This document shows positions 9,029-17,094 of a DNA stretch of 64,000 bases, piece after piece; positions within the stretch are counted from its first letter, which is position 1, and every line of letters starts with the position of its first letter. The DNA lies in the NCBI RefSeq assembly GCF_900129885.1, contig NZ_FQXE01000012.1, positions 109,761-173,760 on the forward strand, given 5' to 3'. This DNA comes from Pollutimonas bauzanensis (GTDB taxonomy: Bacteria > Pseudomonadota > Gammaproteobacteria > Burkholderiales > Burkholderiaceae_B). The position numbers and the translations under genes are program-made. The notes under the pieces are model-generated. The model had not been told where the DNA came from. It did not search any database and saw only the letters and a list, made by a program, of their open reading frames with translations.

Positions 9029-11350
9029 TTATTTGCGCAAAAGCCGCAGGCTGTTCGCCAGCACCAGCAGGCTGGCGCCCACATCGGCGAACACCGCCAT
9101 CCACATCGTGCCCAGCCCCCATAAGGTCAGCAGCAGGAAGACCGCCTTGATTCCCAGCGCTATGCTGATGTTCTGAACCAATACGGCATGCGTGGCCCGC
9201 GACAGGCGTATGAAGCGGGGAATCTTGCGCAGGTCGTCGTCCATCAGGGCGACATCCGCCGTTTCGATGGCCGTATCGCTGCCCATCGCGCCCATGGCGA
9301 AGCCGATATCGGCCCGCGCAAGAGCGGGCGCATCGTTGATGCCGTCGCCCACCATGCCCACGGCGCCTTGCGCCGCATAGCGCTCGATGGCCTGCAGCTT
9401 GTCCTCGGGCATCAGTTCGGACTGCACGCTGTCTATGCCGACCTGCTCCGCGATGCCCCGGGCGGTAGCGCTGTTGTCCCCCGACAGCATGGCGGTGCGC
9501 ACGCCCAGGCCATGCAATTCGGCGATGGCCTGCCGGGAGGAAGGCTTGACCGCGTCGGCGACGGCGAACACCGCCAGCGCCCGATCCGCCGCGGCCAATA
9601 CCGCTACGGTCTTGCCTTGTTCCTGCAGTGCCGCCACATGGCGCGCAAGTTCCGCGCCGGCCGGCCGTGCGCCAAGCACGCTGTCGACCCAGCGGGGGCT
9701 GCCCAGCATATAGCCGGCGCCGGCTATGTCGCCGCGCGTGCCGCCTCCGGGCACGGCCTCGGAATTGCCTACCGGCAGCAGTTCCTGGCCGTCGTAAGCG
9801 CGGACTATGGCCTGCGAGACGGGGTGGTCCGATCTGGCGGCCAGGCTGGCGGCCAGGCGCCGCAGCTCGGCTGCGCCGAGCGCGGATCCCGCATGGGCGG
9901 TGGATGTCCCATGGCTGCCGCCAAGGACCAGGAAATCGGTTTGCTGCGGCTTGCCCTGGGTGAGCGTGCCGGTTTTATCCAGGGCAAGCCAGGCCAGTTT
10001 GCGGCCTTCTTCCAGATAAACGCCGCCCTTGACCAGAATGCCGTGGCGCGCGGCGGCCGCCAGCCCGCTGACAATCGCGACCGGCGTGGAGATGACCAGC
10101 GCGCAAGGGCAGGCAATCACCAGCAGCACCAGCGCTTTATAGACCCACTCCAGCCACGGCTGGCCCAAGGCGAGAGGTGGAACCACCGCCACCAGCAGGG
10201 CCAGCAGGCACACGATGGGCGTATAGATGCGCGCGAACCGGTCGACGAAGCGCTGGATGGGCGCCTTGCTGCCTTGCGCCGCCTGCACGGCATGGATGAT
10301 GCGCGCCAGCATGGTATTGCTGAACGCCGCCTCCGCGCGATATTCGATCTCGGCCATGCCGTTGATGGTGCCGGCATAGACCTGGTCGCCCACGGTCTTT
10401 TCGACCGGCATGCTCTCGCCGGTGATGGGCGCCTGATCGACCACGGAACTGCCCGCCACGACGCGGCCATCCAGGCCGATGCGCTCGCCGGGACGGGCGC
10501 GCAGCACCGTTCCCGGCTGGACCGCAGCGGCGGCCATGCTGGCCCAGGCGCCATCGGCGCCTTGCGCCCAGACAGTTTCAGGGGCCACCTCCATCAGGCG
10601 CTCGACGGCGTGGCGCGCACGGTCCAGCGAGCGGGCTTCAATGAATTCGGCGATGGAAAACAGGACCATGACCATGGCGGCCTCCGGCCAGTTTCCCAAA
10701 GCCAGGGCGCCGGTCACCGCAATGCTCATCAAGGCATTGATGTTCAGATTGCCGTTGCGCACGGCGAGCAGGCCCTTCTTGTAGGTGTCCAGCCCGCTCA
10801 GCGCCACGGCCAGCAAAGCCAGGGCAATGACCGCCCAGCCGAAATCGCCCAGCCACCCCAGCGCCTCGGCGCCGACGGCGGCCAGCGCCGCCACGGCCAG
10901 CGGCCACCATGGCCGGGCCGGCGCGGGGGCGGCTTTGCCCAGCGGCTGGCCTTGTTGCGCCAGCTCCGGCTCGAAGCCCAGGCTGCGTATCGCCTGGAGG
11001 ATGGCGCCCAGGGCCGGCGCCGCGTGATCCACGGTGAGCACGCGCTGCATCAGGTTGAACTGCACGCCGTGCACCCCTTCCATGGGCTCGAGCTTCCTGC
11101 GTATCAGCGCCTCTTCGGTGGGGCAGTCCATCTGCATGATGCGCATGGCCGTGCGCGCCCCGCCCGGCACGGCCTGCTGGGCCGGCAATGGCGCGATGCC
11201 GATGGCGGCAGGCTCATGGGCATGGCTCGAGCCATGAGGCGCATGGCCGTGGCCTTGCTCGCCGCCGCCATGGCCGGAACAACATTGGGCCGACGGCCCG
11301 GGACCTGCCGGGCCGCCGGCGTACTGGGAATCGTGTGAATGTGCGGACAT
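9029..11350 (-). CDS. cadA: Zn/Cd/Pb-exporting P1B-type ATPase
   Basis: A 773-residue heavy-metal efflux ATPase. A histidine- and cysteine-rich N-terminus (residues 1-50, including CCSGHGGG and HGHAPHG) precedes a degenerate metal-binding domain whose motif is MDCPTEE rather than GMxCxxC. Membrane segments flank the actuator motif TGES; the ion-binding motif is CPC (IACPCALVIS), the phosphorylation site DKTGTLTQG and the hinge GDGINDAPAL. The CPC motif and the divergent MerR-type regulator with a CadR-like operator point to Zn2+, Cd2+ or Pb2+ rather than copper. Confidence 0.9.
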   Translation of the reverse strand: MSAHSHDSQYAGGPAGPGPSAQCCSGHGGGEQGHGHAPHGSSHAHEPAAIGIAPLPAQQAVPGGARTAMRIMQMDCPTEEALIRRKLEPMEGVHGVQFNLMQRVLTVDHAAPALGAILQAIRSLGFEPELAQQGQPLGKAAPAPARPWWPLAVAALAAVGAEALGWLGDFGWAVIALALLAVALSGLDTYKKGLLAVRNGNLNINALMSIAVTGALALGNWPEAAMVMVLFSIAEFIEARSLDRARHAVERLMEVAPETVWAQGADGAWASMAAAAVQPGTVLRARPGERIGLDGRVVAGSSVVDQAPITGESMPVEKTVGDQVYAGTINGMAEIEYRAEAAFSNTMLARIIHAVQAAQGSKAPIQRFVDRFARIYTPIVCLLALLVAVVPPLALGQPWLEWVYKALVLLVIACPCALVISTPVAIVSGLAAAARHGILVKGGVYLEEGRKLAWLALDKTGTLTQGKPQQTDFLVLGGSHGTSTAHAGSALGAAELRRLAASLAARSDHPVSQAIVRAYDGQELLPVGNSEAVPGGGTRGDIAGAGYMLGSPRWVDSVLGARPAGAELARHVAALQEQGKTVAVLAAADRALAVFAVADAVKPSSRQAIAELHGLGVRTAMLSGDNSATARGIAEQVGIDSVQSELMPEDKLQAIERYAAQGAVGMVGDGINDAPALARADIGFAMGAMGSDTAIETADVALMDDDLRKIPRFIRLSRATHAVLVQNISIALGIKAVFLLLTLWGLGTMWMAVFADVGASLLVLANSLRLLRK

Positions 11351-11384
11351 GAGTTTTCCGTAAGCCTGCTTATTGCATATATGC

Positions 11385-11416
11385 AGTAAACACCTTAAAG
11401 TAACTACAAGGTCAAC
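11385..11416 (-). promoter_or_regulatory. MerR/CadR-type promoter-operator of the metal ATPase gene
   Basis: Reading on the minus strand, -35 TTGACC (11416-11411) and -10 TTTACT (11390-11385) are separated by 20 bases, longer than normal, as in promoters activated by MerR-family proteins. The spacer region holds a near-perfect dyad, ACCTT ... AAGGT with inner AGT/ACT symmetry, at 11392-11412. This is the arrangement expected for CadR/ZntR/PbrR control. Confidence 0.75.
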
Positions 11417-11435
11417 TCATATGTCGGAGACAGTT

Positions 11436-11867
11436 ATGAAAATCGGCGAATTGGCCAAAGCGGCCAACTGCAGCACGGAAACCATACGCTTCTATGAGCG
11501 GGAAGGCTTGCTGCCGACCCCCGGGCGCAATGACAGCAATTACCGCAGCTATCGAGGCGACCATCTGGAACGCCTGCGGTTCATACGCAACTGCCGGGGC
11601 CTGGACATGGCCCATGACGAAATCCGCAGCCTGCTCGCATTCATCGATCGCCCTCATGGCGACTGCGCCCCCGTCAACGATCTGCTGGATGAGCATATCG
11701 TCCATGTGGACCTGCGGCTGGCGGAACTGCAGCGCTTGCGCAAACAGCTGGTCGGCCTGCGCCAGCAATGCGCGACCGCGCAATCCATGCAGGACTGCGG
11801 CATCATCCACGGCCTTGCGGCCATGGAAACCGAAGAAAAACACCCTTCGGCCTCACATCTGGGCTAA
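11436..11867 (+). CDS. cadR: MerR family Cd(II)/Pb(II)-responsive regulator
   Basis: A 143-residue MerR-type activator. The winged helix is at the N-terminus (MKIGELAKAANCSTETIRFYEREGLL), a coiled-coil dimerisation helix spans about 80-118, and metal-binding cysteines are present: C78 in GDCAPVN, C113 in RQQCATA and C122 in QDCGIIHG, the CadR/PbrR/ZntR pattern. The start at 11436 has a GGAGA ribosome site seven bases upstream; an in-frame ATG at 11421 is the alternative. It is divergent from the ATPase gene it should control. Confidence 0.87.
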   Translation: MKIGELAKAANCSTETIRFYEREGLLPTPGRNDSNYRSYRGDHLERLRFIRNCRGLDMAHDEIRSLLAFIDRPHGDCAPVNDLLDEHIVHVDLRLAELQRLRKQLVGLRQQCATAQSMQDCGIIHGLAAMETEEKHPSASHLG

Positions 11868-11885
11868 GCCCCCCCGCAAGCGCGG

Positions 11886-12224
11886 CTAGGTTTTCAGGTG
11901 ATTGATCGCATCCAGCGCAAGATGGGAATGGGCATAGGCGGCGCCGGCGCGCATTTCAGCGGCGACCCAGATCGCTTCCATGATTTCCTGTTCGCTGGAC
12001 CCGGCCTTCACGGCGGCTTCGGTATGGCCCTTGATGCAGTATGGGCACTGGGTGACGTGCGCCACTGCCACGGCGATCAATTGCTTGGTTTTCTTGGGCA
12101 ACGCCCCTTCGGCAAATACCGCGGCGCTGAACGCCCTGAAGGCCGCCAGCGCGTCGGGCGCCAGTTCGGCGCGCTGTTTGGCGAATTCCTTGGTCATCGG
12201 GGGGTATATGGCAGGCTGGTCCAT
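11886..12224 (-). CDS. Carboxymuconolactone decarboxylase / AhpD-like protein
   Basis: A 112-residue all-helical protein of the AhpD/CMD fold. The redox motif CPYC followed by IKGHTEAA (TQCPYCIKGHTEAA) has the cysteines and histidine of AhpD-like peroxidase partners. The start MDQPAIYPP is preferred over an upstream in-frame codon because a GGAG stretch precedes it. It lies convergent to cadR, with only 18 bases between the coding ends. Probable role: antioxidant thiol chemistry. Confidence 0.8.
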   Translation of the reverse strand: MDQPAIYPPMTKEFAKQRAELAPDALAAFRAFSAAVFAEGALPKKTKQLIAVAVAHVTQCPYCIKGHTEAAVKAGSSEQEIMEAIWVAAEMRAGAAYAHSHLALDAINHLKT

Positions 12225-12257
12225 GGCGGGCTCCTCTAGCATTGGAAAATTCCAAGT

Positions 12258-12614
12258 ATGGCCCCAAGGCAGGCGTCAGGGCCGCCTGGCCGACATGGCG
12301 GCATGGCCTTTCGCGGGAGACTCGCTTGTGGCAGGCGCGCCATGTCCCGCTGCGAGCGAAGGGCGGCGGGCTGGTTGACGGCAAATGGCTTGCCCGCAGC
12401 AGCGCCGTCGCCTTTTCCCGTCCTCAGAAGTACTTTGCAACGGTTGACGCAGGCCGTCCTGAAAGGGGCGGCCGAAGTCGACGCATGGACGCTGTACCGT
12501 ACTCTGTCCGAGCCGCTCGAAGGCCTGGGCGGGCAATCACCAGTAGATGCCGTGACTGCCGATTCGGTCGATGCGGTGACCAAGGCGGTGTTCAATGTGC
12601 TCGGGGTACATTGA
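12258..12614 (+). pseudogene. Antitoxin remnant of a RES-type toxin system (DUF2384-like C-terminus)
   Basis: The last 60 or so codons (VDAWTLYRTLSEPLEGLGGQ, then SPVDAV and VFNVLGVH) look like the C-terminal domain of Xre/MbcA-type antitoxins paired with RES toxins, with the LGGxSPxDAV motif. The first 50 residues are arginine- and proline-rich and look like non-coding sequence read through, so the antitoxin N-terminus appears lost. The frame ends 11 bases before the RES-like gene, the order expected of such an operon. The family call is moderate; the degenerate state is inferred from length and composition. Confidence 0.45.
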
Positions 12615-12625
12615 GGCGAGGTGGC

Positions 12626-13144
12626 GTGAGTATCGATCTGCCGCCGTCCCGAATCGATGCGGGAGAGCTGCTCCAACATGTGAGCCGCGTCGTCTATCGC
12701 GATGAACCGCTGTGCTACGGACGCGACGGCACCAACCGTTATGACGCCCCCAAGCGGGACTACGGCGTGCTGTACCTGGGCCGCAATCTCCCGACGGCGT
12801 TGATGGAATCAGTGTTTCATAAGCACCAGTGGGACCAGGACACCAAGCGCTCGATCGCGCTGGCGGAAGTCCATAGTCGCCTGGTGCGCGCAGCAGGCGT
12901 ACTGGAGGATCTGTGCCTGGCCGATCTCATGGCTGAAGGCGTCATGGCGGGCTACTTCGGTTTGAACCTGGAGCAGTTGGCCCGCCGCGACTACACATAC
13001 ACGCAACAGGTATCCGCGCGGGTGCATGCGTTGCAACTTCTGCTCCCCATAATTTTTAATCTAGCGGAATCCCCAACCGGAACCCAGCTTCTATCCGGCC
13101 ATATTTCCCCCGCAAGAGAACACGTCTTCACTTTTGAATTTTAA
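12626..13144 (+). pseudogene. RES-domain toxin, C-terminally altered
   Basis: From the GTG at 12626 the frame encodes a RES-family protein (NAD-degrading toxin family): VVYRDEPLCYGRDGTNRYDAPKR, then YGVLYLGRNLPTALMESVFH, with the R, Y and E positions of the RES motif. After about residue 135 (QQVSARVHAL) the protein departs from the family, where a segment like DGLLYxSR and a terminal ALFxR are expected. It instead ends in an unrelated, more AT-rich tail. The toxin is therefore probably truncated by a rearrangement and inactive. Confidence 0.55.
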
Positions 13145-13160
13145 TTCATAGTATTTTGAC

Positions 13161-15095
13161 TCAGCCTCTGCCATTCCCGGAGTTCGGCACGAAAGCATCC
13201 GAGAAACAGAATTCTTCGGCCAGGCCGTGCGACAGAAAATCGGGCACCGCGGCCTGGACCATGCGCACCGAACCACAAACATAGAGCTCATAGCCGCCCA
13301 GATCCGGATGATCAGAGAGCAAAGCCTGGTGCACGAAACCGCGCCGCCCGCTCCAGGGATCATCCTCGGCAAGCCCCGAGAGCACCGGCACATACGTGAA
13401 GTTATCGTGCGCGGCCTGCCAGCGCCTGAGCTGATCCTGGAGATAGAGGTCGCCCTCTGTGCGTACGCCCCAGTACAGCTCGATGGGCCGGCGCACGCCG
13501 CGCCGGAAGGCGTCTTCAAGAATGCTTTTGATCGGCGCAAAACCCGTGGCGCCGGCAATCATCAGAATGGGGCGCTCGCTGTCGCGCAGCGTGAAGCGGC
13601 CTATCGGTCCTTCGAAATCGACCTCGTCGCCAACCTGCATGCGCTCGAACACCTGCGTGGTGAAACGCCCGTCCTCGACCCGGCGCACGTGCAGCTCGAT
13701 GATGCTGTCGTCAGGCAAGGGAAAGGGCTGCGCCGGATCGGCCGGCGCCTTGGCGAAGGAAAAAGAACGCCTGGCGCCATCATCGAGGATGATATTGATG
13801 TATTGTCCGGCCTGGTAGCGCAAGACCTTGCCCGATGGCAGCGCGATGAACAGGCGCATCAGCTCTGGTGTGAGCCGCTCCATGCGCAGCACCCGGCCTT
13901 GCCAGCGCTGCCATGCCTGCGCTTGATCGGGCGCCAGCGAGGCCACGCCTTCAACCTCGAATTCGACATCTTCCAGCGCAACGGCGCAACACATCAGGGC
14001 CTGGCCGCGCGCACGCATCGCGGGCGTCAGCGCGGCCTCCTGGTAAAGCCCGAGATCGACACGTCCATTGAGCACGGTGCAGACACAGACCCCGCAGCCG
14101 CCCGAGCGGCAGCCGTAGGGCAAGGCCAGCTCGGCGCGCAGGCCGGCCTCGAGCAGGGTTTCATCGGCGCGCGCCGTGGCGCGCGCCGGCCCGGGATGAA
14201 TGGTCAGGCTGTGTGCCGCTGCGGAGCCACGGCGCAGCTTCAACCACGGCAGCGCGATGCCCAGCAGCGTCAGACCGATGACCAGCGCCCAGACCAGGCC
14301 CGGATGACCTTCCTGTATGAGCGGAAAAACAGGCAGCAGGAACCAGTCCAGCGAGAGCTTCAGCGGCGTGGTGTGCAGGTCCGCCTGACCCTGGCTGGAC
14401 ACCGGCACGGCGATGGACAGCGCCACCAGCGTCAGCGTCACCGCCAGCGCCACGGGCCGTGGCGGCTGCGTGCTCGCCTTGGGCACACGCTGCACATGTA
14501 TCCACATCAGCAACAACAGCAACAGGGGCACGCCTATGTGCATGAATACCAGCAGCGAAAAAAGACGGTTGGTGACGTGCTCCGGAAGAATGAAGTTGCG
14601 AATCAGCCGGCCGCCGAAACCCGGCAGCCAGTCCAGCCATTCGAAGCTGGCCTGCGTGACGAACTGCGCCAGGCGGTCCCAGGGCAGCATGAAGCCGTTG
14701 ACGCCGGAAACATAGGTCAGCCACAGCAGGCCCATGCCGGTGATCCAGGAAAACGCCCGAAAGCCGCGCAGGCGATCGAGCGCGAAATAGCGCAGCATGT
14801 GCAACAGCATGGTCAGCACCATGGCGTCGGAACCATAGCGATGCAGGCCGCGTATCAGGCTGCCCAGGCCCCAGGCGCCGTGGGAGACCGCGACCACTGA
14901 TCGATATGCGCCTTCCACACTGGTGTCGAAAAAAATATAAAGCACCAGGCCGGTGATGGCGATCACCCAGAACAGGAAGAAGGTGATTTTTCCCAGATGA
15001 TATAAAGGATTCATGCGGTCGCCGAAAGCACGGTTGAATATTGCTTCGACAGCCATGAATACGGCACGCAGCGCGCGCTGCAAAAGGGTTATCAT
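13161..15095 (-). CDS. Cytochrome b - 2Fe-2S ferredoxin - FAD/NAD(P) reductase fusion
   Basis: A 644-residue membrane protein in three parts. Residues 1-235 are a cytochrome b/b6 N-terminal domain with the four haem ligands in two H-x13-H pairs (H85/H99 and H186/H200). After two more membrane helices comes a plant-type 2Fe-2S ferredoxin (C329, C334, C337 and C369 or C370). Residues 390-644 are a ferredoxin-NADP-reductase module, with the flavin motif RSFS at 443-446 and GATGFAPIKS for the nucleotide. Electrons could pass from NAD(P)H to FAD, 2Fe-2S, haem b and then quinone, or in reverse. The ATG overlaps the stop of the preceding gene (ATGA), so it is the last gene of the respiratory operon. 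Confidence 0.85.
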   Translation of the reverse strand: MITLLQRALRAVFMAVEAIFNRAFGDRMNPLYHLGKITFFLFWVIAITGLVLYIFFDTSVEGAYRSVVAVSHGAWGLGSLIRGLHRYGSDAMVLTMLLHMLRYFALDRLRGFRAFSWITGMGLLWLTYVSGVNGFMLPWDRLAQFVTQASFEWLDWLPGFGGRLIRNFILPEHVTNRLFSLLVFMHIGVPLLLLLLMWIHVQRVPKASTQPPRPVALAVTLTLVALSIAVPVSSQGQADLHTTPLKLSLDWFLLPVFPLIQEGHPGLVWALVIGLTLLGIALPWLKLRRGSAAAHSLTIHPGPARATARADETLLEAGLRAELALPYGCRSGGCGVCVCTVLNGRVDLGLYQEAALTPAMRARGQALMCCAVALEDVEFEVEGVASLAPDQAQAWQRWQGRVLRMERLTPELMRLFIALPSGKVLRYQAGQYINIILDDGARRSFSFAKAPADPAQPFPLPDDSIIELHVRRVEDGRFTTQVFERMQVGDEVDFEGPIGRFTLRDSERPILMIAGATGFAPIKSILEDAFRRGVRRPIELYWGVRTEGDLYLQDQLRRWQAAHDNFTYVPVLSGLAEDDPWSGRRGFVHQALLSDHPDLGGYELYVCGSVRMVQAAVPDFLSHGLAEEFCFSDAFVPNSGNGRG

Positions 15096-16540
15096 GCCGC
15101 GCCGTCCCTTTGCTTGGCGGGCGTGGCCGCAACGCCTCGCATGGCACGGATGACCACCAGGGCAAACAACAGCCCTCCGCCTATGGCCAACAGCCCGCCC
15201 AGGCCCATCAGGCCCATGCCGGCGATTTCGCCGCTGGTGCGCAGCACCTGCTGCGCGCCGGCCACCTTGCGCTGCACGCCATAGCCGCCCGACCACATCA
15301 GGCCGACAATGTGCAGCAGCTGCCCGCCACCGTACAACCAGGGCTGCAGCAGCGCCGTGCGGCCCGAGGGCGCGGCGTAGCCGAGCCTGGGCAGCAGCCA
15401 GTAGATCATGCCCATCAGGGCCAGCGTGACGCCCACTATGCTGCCGTGGTAGTGCGCGGGAATGCGCACGTTGCTGCCGGCTATGGTCAGCCCGATCAGG
15501 CCGCCGGCCACGAACAGCAGCAGCGACGCCAAGACCGCTGCGCGCAGCGGCCGCAGGCCCGGCGCCAGACGCCGCAACGGCGCAAGGCCCAGCAACACCG
15601 CCAGCATCAGCGGCGCAATGGCCATTCCGCCGCCCAGGCGCATGGCCCAGGTGTGCATATGGCGATGTTCGACGCTGCTGATGTCGTACATCAGATAGGC
15701 CAGCGGCGTAACGAAGACGCCCGCCAGCGCCAGGGCGAACAACAGCAATACGATGCGCGGACTGAGCGGCACCTGGCCGCCGCAAGCCTGCACCAGAACC
15801 AGCCACGACACCAGCATGAGCAGCGTCCAGGTGAACTGCAGGGCGTGGCCGCCACCCCAGTAAAGAATTTCATAATAGGCATCGGCCGGCAAGCCCGCGG
15901 GCATCACCGCCAGGGACCAGCCCAAGGCCAGCAGCGCCACCGCCGCCGCCACTGCGCTCGCATGCAGACCGAAACGCAGGGCGCCTGTGCCGTCGACCGC
16001 CGGCCCGATGGGGACCGCGCAGATCATGGCCTGCAACACGAGCAGAAGACCGCCAGCGGCGAACACCAGCAATGCGATGCGAAAGGTGGCGCTGTCTATC
16101 ATGGGAATGTAGTTGGCCATGATGGCCGCTCCTGAATCAACGAAGGGCGCCGCGGCCATGCCCAGCGCCCCCGCCGCACACAAGGCCCATGCCAGCTGCG
16201 CGGCCAGACGGCTCCCGGGCGTGAGCGCCCTCAGATTGAGGCTCCACAGCATACCGGCAACGGCGACAAACCAGACCAGAACCGACAGGTCGACGTGCAC
16301 CACCAGCGCCACGCGAAAGAAATCGCCCCCGGGCAGCACTGCGTTGATTCCCGGTGTGCGCGCCAGCACCAGCAGCACAGAGAACAGGCCCGAGCCGAGC
16401 AGGGCTGCCAGCGCCAGCCTCAGCCAGGCGCGCGCCAGCCGACGACTGCCGGCCGTTGTTGCCGGCAGTGCATAACGTGCGGGGGTGGAAGCCGTCACAC
16501 GGCCCATGCTGTCGTGAGTCGATACCGTATGTGCATTCAT
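15092..16540 (-). CDS. Divergent haem-copper oxidase/NO reductase-like subunit I
   Basis: A 482-residue protein with about 12 membrane helices. Candidate metal ligands follow the superfamily order: H82 (low-spin haem), H232 in YWGGGHALQF (active-site metal), a cluster H292/H294/H296 in VEHRHMHTW where HH is normal, and the haem pair H363/H365 (PAHYHG). The residue four after H232 is phenylalanine, not the tyrosine cross-linked in A/B-type oxidases. It therefore belongs to the superfamily but is not a standard oxidase. It overlaps both neighbouring genes by four bases (ATGA), so it is tightly coupled to them. Confidence 0.75.
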   Translation of the reverse strand: MNAHTVSTHDSMGRVTASTPARYALPATTAGSRRLARAWLRLALAALLGSGLFSVLLVLARTPGINAVLPGGDFFRVALVVHVDLSVLVWFVAVAGMLWSLNLRALTPGSRLAAQLAWALCAAGALGMAAAPFVDSGAAIMANYIPMIDSATFRIALLVFAAGGLLLVLQAMICAVPIGPAVDGTGALRFGLHASAVAAAVALLALGWSLAVMPAGLPADAYYEILYWGGGHALQFTWTLLMLVSWLVLVQACGGQVPLSPRIVLLLFALALAGVFVTPLAYLMYDISSVEHRHMHTWAMRLGGGMAIAPLMLAVLLGLAPLRRLAPGLRPLRAAVLASLLLFVAGGLIGLTIAGSNVRIPAHYHGSIVGVTLALMGMIYWLLPRLGYAAPSGRTALLQPWLYGGGQLLHIVGLMWSGGYGVQRKVAGAQQVLRTSGEIAGMGLMGLGGLLAIGGGLLFALVVIRAMRGVAATPAKQRDGAA

Positions 16541-17094
16541 TGCAGTACTATGCCGCCTTTTTCCGCGTCGAAATCAATGACCAGAACCTGGCCGGGCGCG
16601 AGCGCCACGCTGGCCTCGCGTTCGTAGACACGCGCTCCCGGCCGCACGTCATCGTTGAAGCGCACACTAATGCGCTGTTCGCCCGCGGACACCACCAGCC
16701 GCTCGTAAATGGCCGCGGCGCCGTCCCTGGACAGGCCGCCTGGCTCGGCCACGCGCTTGAGCATCCTGGCGCCGTTGACATTGACTTCCATGCTCAGCGG
16801 CGAGCGCTCACGTGGACACTGCACAGGGTCGCGCATATTGGGCGGCAGTTTGGCCAACTCTTCGTCGGTCAGCCGCCGGCATTCGCCAACCGGCTGGCCC
16901 AAGCGCGCAACGCTGACCTTGATCAGCGCCTGGTCCTCGCCCAGTGGATGATAGGGTGGCCATTGCGTGAATACGCCTATGGCCAGCGCAAACAGGCCGT
17001 AAAGAAGGAACTGCCCCAGCCACTGGACAGGGCCGGCGGGGCTGCCGCGCCGAGTTTCGACGACGATGGGCTCAGTGGACGATTTCATTGGCAT
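16537..17094 (-). CDS. Membrane-anchored protein of unknown function in respiratory operon
   Basis: A 185-residue protein with one hydrophobic segment (about 24-44, WLGQFLLYGLFALAIGVFTQW) followed by a soluble, probably periplasmic domain of about 140 residues containing two cysteines (GECRRL and PVQCPRER). I do not recognise the family. It sits between the ferredoxin-fused cytochrome b gene and the second subunit I gene and overlaps both, so it is probably an accessory or assembly subunit of this complex. The ATG at 17088 is an alternative start. Confidence 0.6.
   Translation of the reverse strand: MPMKSSTEPIVVETRRGSPAGPVQWLGQFLLYGLFALAIGVFTQWPPYHPLGEDQALIKVSVARLGQPVGECRRLTDEELAKLPPNMRDPVQCPRERSPLSMEVNVNGARMLKRVAEPGGLSRDGAAAIYERLVVSAGEQRISVRFNDDVRPGARVYEREASVALAPGQVLVIDFDAEKGGIVLQ

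Noticed and set aside
9188..11338. A 716-codon plus-strand frame opposite the metal ATPase
   Set aside because: No domain or start signal is present and the composition is typical of antisense frames; the ATPase on the minus strand is complete and motif-rich.
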